6,155 nucleotides of DNA from an uncultured Nitrosopumilaceae archaeon (GCA_937875805.1 CALFHG010000089.1:1-6155); one strand, 5' to 3'; counted from the first letter of the stretch, positions 1 through 6,109 are shown. Program-made: numbers and translations. Notes: a model not told the origin generated them from the sequence alone.

Positions 1-368
1 TAAGAATATTAAGAACAGCAAATGCTGTTAGGGATTTATTGTTAGAAAAAAATGCTACAGTAATTACTTGTCATTCTAAAACTAAAAATTTAACAGAACT
101 ATGTCAAGCTGCAGATATCATTATTACAGCAGTAGGGGACAGAAACAAATTCACACTAACCCCAGATATGATTAAAGAAGGAGCAATTGTAATAGATGTT
201 GCAATTTCAAGATATCAAGAAAAACTAGTAGGAGATTCAGATTATGACAAGATAATTCAGAAAGCATCATTTGCAACGCCAGTTCCTGGAGGAGTTGGAC
301 CCATGACAGTTGCAATGCTATTGAAAAATACAATAACTGCAGCATCACTAGGGAGTCAAATTGGATAA
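1..368 (+). CDS. folD: FolD, methylenetetrahydrofolate dehydrogenase/cyclohydrolase, C-terminal part (5' end outside window)
   Basis: FolD is a cytosolic bifunctional enzyme that oxidises 5,10-methylene-tetrahydrofolate to methenyl-tetrahydrofolate with NAD(P)+ and hydrolyses that to 10-formyl-tetrahydrofolate. The reading frame is open from base 3 and enters from upstream, so only about 121 residues of a roughly 280-residue protein are visible. The TTG at 39 is internal, not a start. Family features seen are the NAD(P)-domain stretch NATVITCHSKTKNL (57-98), the strand ADIIITAVGD, the segment EGAIVIDVAI, and the signature PVPGGVGPMTVAMLLKNT (279-332). The catalytic Lys and the folate-binding half lie outside the window. 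The visible first residues (RILRTANAVRDLLL) do not contain the G-x-P usually found before the LLL helix. The stop (366-368) overlaps the next gene by 8 bp, so the two are almost certainly co-transcribed. Identification is secure; cofactor preference cannot be judged. Confidence 0.95.
   Translation, partial: RILRTANAVRDLLLEKNATVITCHSKTKNLTELCQAADIIITAVGDRNKFTLTPDMIKEGAIVIDVAISRYQEKLVGDSDYDKIIQKASFATPVPGGVGPMTVAMLLKNTITAASLGSQIG
351..355 (+). promoter_or_regulatory. Shine-Dalgarno-like site for the cyclo-ligase gene
   Basis: GGGAG lies 5 bases before the TTG at 361, inside the end of folD. It is complementary to the CCUCC-type 3' end of archaeal 16S rRNA. It supports TTG-361 as the start, in a gene that must be translated from an internal position of the folD message. 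A second in-frame TTG at 388 has no comparable site. Confidence 0.55.
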
Positions 369-924
369 AAATCCCGAAAAAGAATCATTGCGAACACGTC
401 TTTTGGAAACAAGAGATAACACATCTCATGATTTATTAAAAATTGCAAGTGGGAATATTCAGAAAAAATTAAAGAAAATATATGCATTCAAAGATGCACA
501 AAAAGTTGGGGCATACTATCCAATAGGAAGTGAAATATTCACTCAAGATATAATTCAAGAATTACTCAGTGAAGACAAAGAAGTCTTTTTGCCAAAGGTG
601 ATTGGGGATCATATGGAATTTAGGAAAATTACCAGTTTTTCAAGCCTAGAGCGAGGTAGTTTTGACATTATGGAGCCTAAAGAGGATTGTCCAATGGATA
701 ACAATCTAGATGTAATTTTAGTACCAACTGTAGGAATAGATTTCACAGGAGTCAGATTAGGGTACGGTCATGGATTCTATGATAAATTTTTGGCAGAAAA
801 CAAGATTACAACAATCTCCCTTACACTAGAAAAACAAATCATTAAAAAAATTCCAAAATCAGAACATGATATACCAATGGATTGGATCCTTACAGAAGAT
901 AAAATGATACAGACTCAAAGATAA
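361..924 (+). CDS. 5-formyltetrahydrofolate cyclo-ligase (methenyltetrahydrofolate synthetase)
   Basis: This enzyme (MTHFS; YgfA/Fau in E. coli) uses ATP to convert 5-formyl-tetrahydrofolate, a dead-end storage form, to 5,10-methenyl-tetrahydrofolate, which is the substrate and product pool of FolD encoded just upstream. The 187-residue length fits the family (about 180-200). Visible family features are an N-terminal K-x-x-LR-type segment (residues 7-11, KESLR), the folate-site region AYYPIGSEIFTQDII (51-65, with the conserved Glu at 58), FLPKV (76-80), the segment FDIMEPKE (101-108), and the ATP/phosphate loop GVRLGYGHGFYDKFL (130-144; the family commonly has GYGGGYYDRF). The start is TTG, chosen for its fit to the family N-terminus and the GGGAG 5 bases before it. 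The gene overlaps folD by 8 bp upstream. Its last 10 bases, including the TAA stop, overlap the end of convergent purD. MTHFS-like paralogues of unknown activity exist, but the folD neighbour favours the classical role. Confidence 0.9.
   Translation: MDKNPEKESLRTRLLETRDNTSHDLLKIASGNIQKKLKKIYAFKDAQKVGAYYPIGSEIFTQDIIQELLSEDKEVFLPKVIGDHMEFRKITSFSSLERGSFDIMEPKEDCPMDNNLDVILVPTVGIDFTGVRLGYGHGFYDKFLAENKITTISLTLEKQIIKKIPKSEHDIPMDWILTEDKMIQTQR
844..850 (-). terminator. Possible oligo-T terminator of purD
   Basis: Seven consecutive A on the + strand give seven T in the purD transcript, about 65 bases past the purD stop and inside the opposing cyclo-ligase gene (codons for KK). It is the first T-run of this length downstream of purD. 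The evidence is base composition alone, in an A-rich gene, so this is weak. Confidence 0.25.
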
Positions 925-2180
925 GAAAGACCTTTTTTACCAATATCAGTTCTATAGTATTTCTGAGACCAAGTAATTTTTTCAATTGCAGCATATGCGT
1001 TTGTAATTGCAGATTCTAAACTATCACCTAATGCAGTTACACCCAATACACGTCCACCATTTGAAAGAATCTTTTCTCCAGATTTTTTTGTGCCGGCATG
1101 GAAAATAATTGCCCCATTAGAAACAGAATCAAATCCAGTTATTTCGTCATTTTTAGAATAAGATTCAGGATATCCCTTTGATGCCAATACAACACATACT
1201 GCAGATTGTAATTTCCAAGAAGCCAGAGGTAAAGAAGATAAAGTTCCATCAACACTAGCTACAAGATAATCATACAAATCAAAATCCATCCTCATTGTAA
1301 TTGGTTGACACTCAGGATCACCCATTCGAACATTGTATTCTAAAACAAATGGTTTTCCATCTCTAATCATTATACCAGCATACAAAAATCCCTTGAAAAC
1401 AATTCCTTCTTTTTTCATAGCATGAATTGTTTTTTCAATAATTTCTTCTTGGATGATTTTAGTCAAGTTATCATCAATAATAGCAGTTGGAGAATAGGCA
1501 CCCATTCCACCAGTATTTGGCCCTTCATCATTATCAAAAATTCTCTTGTGATCTTGACTGGTAGCCATAGGTATAGCAACATCTCCATCAGAAAGAGCAA
1601 TGTATGATGCTTCAATCCCATCAATTCTTTCCTCAATAATTATTCTATTTCCTGCATCACCAAACGTCTTTTTTACCAAAATTGTTTGAATCGCAGATAT
1701 TGCATCATCATTACTATTACATACAATGACGCCTTTTCCTGCTGCAAGACCATCAGCCTTTACAACTACATTGTAATCAAGGGATTCCACGTATTCTTGA
1801 GCTTTTTTAGCATCATCAAATATTTCAAAACGTGCAGATGGAATTTCATTTCGCTTCATGAAATCTTTTGCCCATATCTTACTTGATTCAAGCTGAGCAG
1901 CTTTCTGAGAAGGTCCAAAAACTTTGAGACCAAGTTTGTTAAATTTATCAACAATTCCTGCAGCTAGTGGATCTTCAGGTCCAACTACAGTAAAACAATT
2001 ATTTTTTTGAGCAAAATCTGCCAATCCATCTAAATCATCTACATTAATTGGAATATTGTTTTGTGTACCACCGTTTCCAGGGGCAGTGAAAATAGTTTCA
2101 ACTTTACTGCTTTGAGATAATTTCCATGACAAGGCGTGTTCTCGTCCACCAGAACCAATCACTAATACATTTACCAACAA
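915..2180 (-). CDS. purD: Phosphoribosylamine-glycine ligase (GAR synthetase), PurD
   Basis: PurD is a cytosolic ATP-grasp enzyme that joins glycine to 5-phosphoribosylamine, making glycinamide ribonucleotide in the second step of purine synthesis. The protein has 421 residues, normal for the family. The N-terminal Rossmann-like domain opens with VLVIGSGGREHA (5-16). The ATP-grasp core shows VVVKADGLAAGKGV (138-151), DHKRIFDNDEGPNTGGMG (210-227) and the metal-binding segment LEYNVRMGDPECQP (280-293). The C-terminal domain carries FHAGTK (360-365), NGGRVLGVTALG (374-385) and a final YYRTDIG (408-414). All expected landmarks are present. The start is TTG at 2180-2178 or the adjacent TTG at 2177-2175. 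An in-frame stop (minus-strand TAA at 2186-2184) rules out an earlier start, and an ATG at 2190-2188 is out of frame. A TATA box ends about 19 bases before the start, predicting a leaderless message. The TGA stop lies within the last codons of the convergent cyclo-ligase gene. Confidence 0.96.
   Translation of the reverse strand: MLVNVLVIGSGGREHALSWKLSQSSKVETIFTAPGNGGTQNNIPINVDDLDGLADFAQKNNCFTVVGPEDPLAAGIVDKFNKLGLKVFGPSQKAAQLESSKIWAKDFMKRNEIPSARFEIFDDAKKAQEYVESLDYNVVVKADGLAAGKGVIVCNSNDDAISAIQTILVKKTFGDAGNRIIIEERIDGIEASYIALSDGDVAIPMATSQDHKRIFDNDEGPNTGGMGAYSPTAIIDDNLTKIIQEEIIEKTIHAMKKEGIVFKGFLYAGIMIRDGKPFVLEYNVRMGDPECQPITMRMDFDLYDYLVASVDGTLSSLPLASWKLQSAVCVVLASKGYPESYSKNDEITGFDSVSNGAIIFHAGTKKSGEKILSNGGRVLGVTALGDSLESAITNAYAAIEKITWSQKYYRTDIGKKGLSYL
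933..938 (+). terminator. Possible oligo-T terminator of the folD operon
   Basis: A run of six T on the + strand begins 9 bases after the cyclo-ligase stop codon. Archaeal RNA polymerase terminates at T-runs without needing a hairpin. The run lies inside the 3' coding end of the opposing purD gene, so it is also constrained by that protein sequence and may be coincidental. Confidence 0.35.
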
Positions 2181-2198
2181 AAATTATCATTCCCCCAA

Positions 2199-2206
2199 TT
2201 ATATAA
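2199..2206 (-). promoter_or_regulatory. TATA box of purD
   Basis: The minus strand reads TTATATAA, centred about 23 bases before the first possible TTG start of purD and about 26 before the second. Archaeal TATA boxes sit about 25-27 bases before the transcription start, so transcription should begin at or very near the start codon, giving a leaderless mRNA. A GGGGG run (minus strand, 2196-2192) lies between box and start, so it would be promoter DNA rather than a ribosome-binding site. The box is nearly palindromic; its direction is inferred from its distance to purD. Confidence 0.55.
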
Positions 2207-2232
2207 TCCAAGTCTCAGTAAATCAATTTAGC

Positions 2233-2240
2233 TTTATAAT
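2233..2240 (+). promoter_or_regulatory. TATA box of ileS
   Basis: TTTATAAT lies with its centre about 27 bases before the ileS ATG at 2264, a good match to the archaeal consensus. An A/T-rich stretch precedes it where a BRE would be. This predicts a transcription start at about 2262-2264, essentially leaderless, and there is no Shine-Dalgarno sequence before the ATG. It is about 34 bp from the oppositely directed purD box, so the two promoters share a very short control region. Confidence 0.6.
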
Positions 2241-2263
2241 GCCACAAACATTTCAAAATCCAG

Positions 2264-5200
2264 ATGGAACTTTCCACAAAATTTGATGCAAAGGCAATAG
2301 AATCTCAAGTTAGAGAATATATCAAAACTATTGACTTGGAAAAACAGATTTTTGCATCAGATGAACGTGAAAAAATTCGATTTATTGAGGGCCCACCAAC
2401 AATGAATGGTATTCCACATGCAGGTCATCTTAGAGGCAGAGTAATCAAAGATTTATGGTATAGATTTAATACTTTACAAGGGAAAAAAATAATTTTCAAT
2501 GGAGGATGGGACACACAAGGACTCCCAGTAGAACTACAAGTTGAAAAAGAGTTAGGAGTTACAGGAGGAAAAAGCGTAGCCATCAGAGAATTTGGAATAG
2601 AAAGAATTGTTTCAGAATGTAAAAAAGTTGTAGGAAAATTCAACAAAACATGGGTTGAGGTAGATGGAATGCTTGGAATGTCATTTAATCATGAAAAGGC
2701 ATATTGGACTTTTAGAGATGAATTTATTGAAAGAGAATGGCAAGTACTCAAAAAAGCATATGAAAATAATATTTTAGAAGAGGACTTTACTGTAATTGCA
2801 TACTGTCCAAGTTGTCAAACATCACTTAGTCATGCAGAAGTAAATCAAGGGTATGAAGAAGTCAAAGACCCATCACTATACTATAAAGTCAAACTAGTGG
2901 AGGAGGATGCATTTTTGATAGTTTGGACTACAATGCCATTTACCCTTGTTACTGACGCAATGGTAGGATTACAACCTAAAGAAGACTATGCATATGTCAA
3001 AGTGGAAAACGAAACTTGGATTATTGGAAAAACAAGATTAGAAGAGTTCATGGCAGATGTAAAAATTGAAAAATATGAAATTGAGAAAACTGTAAAAGGT
3101 TCAGAATTTGAAGGGAAAAAATACATTCACCCATTATTAGATTTAATTCCAGAACTAAAGGAAATTTCAAAACTGGATAATTATCATGTTGCAGTATCTG
3201 AAACATTTGTGGATGCCAGTACTGGAAGTGGTCTGGTCCACCTATCACCAGCAAACGGTGAGGAGGATATCAAAATTGCAAATAGACGCAAAGTCAAAAT
3301 TTTCAGCCCTATTGATGATGAGGTAAAATTTACAGAAAAAGCAGGAAAATATCAAGGGATGTTTGTCAGAGATGCAGACAGGCCAATAGTTGAGGATCTA
3401 AAAGAGTGCAATGCTCTAGTAAAAATTGGTAAAATTAAACACAAGTATCCATTATGTTGGAGATCACACCATCCAATTGTCTGGCTTGCAAGAAGAGGAT
3501 GGTTTTACAAATTAGACAGATTAGAAAACAAAGCAATTGATGCTGCAGAAAGTGTAGAATACTTTTTTGAGCAACCAAAAAATAGATTTCTTGGAATTAT
3601 CAAAGAGAGACATCCATGGTGTATTTCTCGAGAAAGGATTTGGGGTTGCCCCCTTCCAGTTTGGAATTGTGAAGATTGTGGTGAGAAAAATTGGTTCTTT
3701 ACTAGAAAAGATATTGTAGATTCTGCAGACAAATTACCTGATGGTCCAAACTTTGAATTGCATAGACCGTGGATTGACAAGATTACAATAAAATGTAAAA
3801 AATGCAATAGCGTCAATACAAAAAGAGAAGAATATGTTTTAGATACTTGGCATAACAGTGGGTCTGCACCATATTCATCATTAACTGATGAAGAATATAC
3901 CAATGAAATTCCTGCACCATTTTTCACAGAAGGAATTGATCAAACTAGAGGTTGGGCATACACATTACTTATTGAAAATGTGATTTTAAACAATACTGCA
4001 ACTCCACCTTACAAAGCATTCTTGTTTCAAGGACACGTATTAGATGATAAAGGAGGAAAAATGAGTAAAAGTAAAGGTAATGTTCTTGATGGCGCAGAAT
4101 TACTTCAAAAATATCCAGTTGACCTGATTAGATTCTATTTCATGTGGAAAGCAAGTCCAATTGAACCACTAAGTTTCAGCACAGATGAATTAATGTCAAG
4201 ACCGTATCAGGTAATTAACACATTATTCAATCTTCATTTGTACTTTCAACAAAATAGTAAATATGATAATTTTGACCAAACAAACACAATAGAATGGGCA
4301 AAGCAAAATGACTTGTTGACACCCCCAGACATCTGGCTCTTATCTAAACTACAAAAATTAATTCAAATTCTAACTGAGAAAAATGAATCCTGTAAATTCC
4401 ATGAAGGTGCAAAAGCAATTGATGAGTTCATAATTAACAATCTTAGTCAGATTTACATCCCAATTACAAGAGGAGAACTATGGGATGAAGACGAAGAAAA
4501 GAAGAACAGACGATTATCAATCTATGCAGTTCTTAGTAAAGTTCTCAAAACTCTAGACATATTGATTCATCCATTATGTCCATTTACAAGTGAATATCTT
4601 TACCAATCCACATTTAATGGAAAACAAAGCATTCTACTTGACAAGTGGCCAACGTATCAAGAAGATTTAGTCAATGAAGAAATTGAAGAATCATTTGACA
4701 TTATGAAAGATGTAGTATCAGTGTCATCAGCTGCAAGAATGAAAGGAAAACTAAAGAGAAGATGGCCACTTAATGAAGCACAAATTTGTGTAAAGAAAGG
4801 TCAGAAAAATAAACTCGAATCATTATCTGAACTATTACAATCTCAACTTAATGTTGAAAAAGTTGCAATCATTGAAACAGAAAAAGAATCAGGATTAGAA
4901 CAAATTTTAGAATTAAAACAATTAGGATTGCCAGTTAAAGGAATAGCAGAATTAGAAAGAAAACGCATAGGACCAAAAGCAAAACAACTCATGGGAAAAC
5001 TTGTCTCAACATTCAATGAAACAAATCCAGATGAAATAATTTCATCATTGCAAAAAGAGGGTAAATATGATTTCAACCTAGATGGAGAAATAATTTCATT
5101 AGATAGTGAAGATTTCATTATAGACTTTGATGCAAGTGAAAATTTTGCAGTTGCAAAAAGAGACAACTATACGGTAATTATTTCAACATCTAGAAACAAA

Positions 5201-5461
5201 GAGATGATGGCAAAAGGATTAGTAAAAGACATTGCAAGAAGACTTCAAACACTTAGAAAAGAGAAAGGGTACACCCCAACAGATGTTTTAGATGTGGCAT
5301 CAATTTTAGAATTAGATGAAGAGTCACTTGAAATGATGAAAGAGAAATCAGATGAATTGGCATTTTTGGTTAGAGTAAAACAGGTCAACTTTACAGAATC
5401 ATGTAAAGAATACAAAGAAGATGACATTGATGGCCAAAAAATCAGAATTTCTGTAGAATAG
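2264..5461 (+). CDS. ileS: Isoleucyl-tRNA synthetase, archaeal type
   Basis: This class Ia synthetase charges tRNA-Ile with isoleucine in the cytosol; its length of 1065 residues fits the archaeal/eukaryal type. In order: ATP-site HAGH (52-55) within GPPTMNGIPHAGHLRGR; GGWDTQGLPVE (80-90); a possible zinc knuckle YCPSC (180-184); the CP1 editing domain with VWTTMPFTLVTD (220-231) and HLSPANGEED (326-335); CWRSHH (398-403); ISRERIWGCPLPVW; two further Cys pairs, 469/472 and 511/514; DTWHNSGS (527-534); KMSKS (599-603); the anticodon-binding domain with KLKRRWPL; and a C-terminal region with GPKAKQL and ending near ARRLQTLRKEKGY. GWDxxGLPVE and the C-terminal pattern favour IleRS over ValRS or LeuRS. 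The ATG is the first possible start because TAA at 2237-2239 is in frame upstream. Several normally conserved positions differ: Gln85 where His is usual, Met224 and Asp231 in the editing peptide, Asn531 where Asp or Glu is usual. The gene is intact, so it is presumably the functional housekeeping enzyme. Confidence 0.96.
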   Translation: MELSTKFDAKAIESQVREYIKTIDLEKQIFASDEREKIRFIEGPPTMNGIPHAGHLRGRVIKDLWYRFNTLQGKKIIFNGGWDTQGLPVELQVEKELGVTGGKSVAIREFGIERIVSECKKVVGKFNKTWVEVDGMLGMSFNHEKAYWTFRDEFIEREWQVLKKAYENNILEEDFTVIAYCPSCQTSLSHAEVNQGYEEVKDPSLYYKVKLVEEDAFLIVWTTMPFTLVTDAMVGLQPKEDYAYVKVENETWIIGKTRLEEFMADVKIEKYEIEKTVKGSEFEGKKYIHPLLDLIPELKEISKLDNYHVAVSETFVDASTGSGLVHLSPANGEEDIKIANRRKVKIFSPIDDEVKFTEKAGKYQGMFVRDADRPIVEDLKECNALVKIGKIKHKYPLCWRSHHPIVWLARRGWFYKLDRLENKAIDAAESVEYFFEQPKNRFLGIIKERHPWCISRERIWGCPLPVWNCEDCGEKNWFFTRKDIVDSADKLPDGPNFELHRPWIDKITIKCKKCNSVNTKREEYVLDTWHNSGSAPYSSLTDEEYTNEIPAPFFTEGIDQTRGWAYTLLIENVILNNTATPPYKAFLFQGHVLDDKGGKMSKSKGNVLDGAELLQKYPVDLIRFYFMWKASPIEPLSFSTDELMSRPYQVINTLFNLHLYFQQNSKYDNFDQTNTIEWAKQNDLLTPPDIWLLSKLQKLIQILTEKNESCKFHEGAKAIDEFIINNLSQIYIPITRGELWDEDEEKKNRRLSIYAVLSKVLKTLDILIHPLCPFTSEYLYQSTFNGKQSILLDKWPTYQEDLVNEEIEESFDIMKDVVSVSSAARMKGKLKRRWPLNEAQICVKKGQKNKLESLSELLQSQLNVEKVAIIETEKESGLEQILELKQLGLPVKGIAELERKRIGPKAKQLMGKLVSTFNETNPDEIISSLQKEGKYDFNLDGEIISLDSEDFIIDFDASENFAVAKRDNYTVIISTSRNKEMMAKGLVKDIARRLQTLRKEKGYTPTDVLDVASILELDEESLEMMKEKSDELAFLVRVKQVNFTESCKEYKEDDIDGQKIRISVE

Positions 5462-5475
5462 ATTTTGAAAATGAA

Positions 5476-5493
5476 TGTAATATTTTTATTACA
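5476..5493. repeat. Inverted repeat TGTAAT-N6-ATTACA over the DPSL promoter (possible operator)
   Basis: Two perfect 6-bp arms are separated by 6 bases in the 52-bp gap between ileS and the DPSL gene, covering the probable TATA box. The shape, an 18-bp dyad over the core promoter, is that of a binding site for a dimeric repressor blocking TBP/TFB access. Ferritin and Dps genes are commonly under metal- or redox-responsive repressors, but this site does not clearly match the Fur, DtxR or PerR consensus I know. The RNA hairpin would be weak (mostly A-U), so a terminator hairpin is less likely. The flanking DNA is very A/T rich and chance is not excluded. Confidence 0.4.
5483..5490 (+). promoter_or_regulatory. 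Probable TATA box of the DPSL gene; also a T-run that may end ileS transcription
   Basis: TTTTTATT is centred about 27 bases before the ATG at 5514, the spacing seen for ileS in this window, predicting a leaderless message. No Shine-Dalgarno sequence precedes the ATG. The same five-T run lies 22 bases after the ileS stop and could serve as an archaeal oligo-T terminator. The box is less canonical than the ileS box, so its position is inferred mainly from spacing. Confidence 0.4.
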
Positions 5494-5513
5494 ATTAAAA
5501 ATCCCATAAACAA

Positions 5514-6098
5514 ATGTCTGAATCAACCCCAAATGTTGTTGGAATTAACGTTCTAAAACAAAATGGCCTAGATGTAGATGAGTTGTTAAAGGAATTAATC
5601 AAAAATGCAGCAGTAGAATTTACTGCATACTATTACTTTACCAATCTCAGAGCACATTGTACAGGTATGGAAGGTGAAGGATTGAAAGGAATCATCGAAG
5701 ATGCAAGATTAGAAGATCTTAGTCACTTTGAATCATGTCTTGAGAGAATCTATCAATTAGGTGGAATTCTCCCAAATGATGCAACTGAATTTATCAAAAT
5801 TTCAGGTTGTGAATTCCTACAACTTCCAACAAATCCAACAGATCATAAAGCAATTCTAGAAAAATGTCTCAAAGCAGAGCAAGGTGCAATTGTCAACTGG
5901 AATAAAATTTGCCAAATAACATTTGGAAAAGACCCAGTAACATATGATATTGCAAAAGATATCCTAGCTGAAGAGATCGAGCATGAGTCATGGTTCCTAG
6001 AACTAATCTATGGAAGACCATCTGGACACATGCGAAGAAAGTATGCAGGTGAAAGACCACATACAAGAAAACATTCTAGAGCATTAGATATGGCCTAA
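5514..6098 (+). CDS. Dps-like (DPSL) ferritin-family protein
   Basis: DPSL proteins are ferritin-like four-helix-bundle proteins that form 12-subunit cages and oxidise Fe(II), preferably with peroxide, protecting the cell from oxidative damage. This 194-residue protein resembles the Sulfolobus DPSL in NAAVEFTAYYYFTNLRAH (31-48), MEGEGLKGIIEDARLED (52-68), RIYQLGGILP (78-87), GKDPVTYDIA (138-147), and EEIEHESWFLELIYGRPSGH (153-172). Likely dinuclear-site ligands are Glu35, Glu67 or Asp68 with His71, Glu122, and Glu154/His157. Sulfolobus DPSL has two cysteines near this site, 25 residues apart as I recall; here the first aligns with Cys99, but the second position is Gly124. Cys118 and Cys133 lie elsewhere on that helix. 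The C-terminal 20 residues are rich in Arg, Lys and His. No signal peptide or membrane segment is seen, so it is cytosolic. TAA at 5496-5498 is in frame upstream, fixing ATG-5514 as the first start. It has its own promoter and is not clearly in an operon with ileS. Confidence 0.88.
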   Translation: MSESTPNVVGINVLKQNGLDVDELLKELIKNAAVEFTAYYYFTNLRAHCTGMEGEGLKGIIEDARLEDLSHFESCLERIYQLGGILPNDATEFIKISGCEFLQLPTNPTDHKAILEKCLKAEQGAIVNWNKICQITFGKDPVTYDIAKDILAEEIEHESWFLELIYGRPSGHMRRKYAGERPHTRKHSRALDMA

Positions 6099-6109
6099 GT
6101 GCCAAATCA

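Noticed and set aside
39..41. TTG as the real start of a short folD-like gene
   Set aside because: The frame is open upstream to the window edge and the residues before it belong to the same helix of the FolD fold, so this is a window-truncated gene.
1422..1886. Two short plus-strand open frames (61 and 66 codons) opposite purD
   Set aside because: Antisense shadows of the conserved ATP-grasp core, with low-complexity Ile/Asn/Phe/Tyr-rich products.
2188..2190. ATG on the minus strand just upstream of purD as its start
   Set aside because: It is out of frame with purD, and the in-frame codon at 2186-2184 is a stop, so only the TTG codons at 2180 or 2177 remain.
2192..2196. GGGGG (minus strand) as the purD ribosome-binding site
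   Set aside because: With the TATA box at 2199-2206 the transcript should start after this run. It is also a poor Shine-Dalgarno match.
3505..3927. A 140-codon open frame on the minus strand within ileS
   Set aside because: It is antisense to the motif-rich middle of ileS, lacks any recognisable domain, promoter or ribosome site, and its composition is what reversed ileS codons give.
4843..5166. A 107-codon minus-strand open frame within the 3' part of ileS
   Set aside because: Shadow of ileS codons, Ser/Phe-rich with no domain and no initiation signals.
5245..5532. A 95-codon minus-strand open frame spanning the ileS end and the DPSL promoter gap
   Set aside because: It would overlap both well-supported genes and the promoter region; the protein shows no family features.
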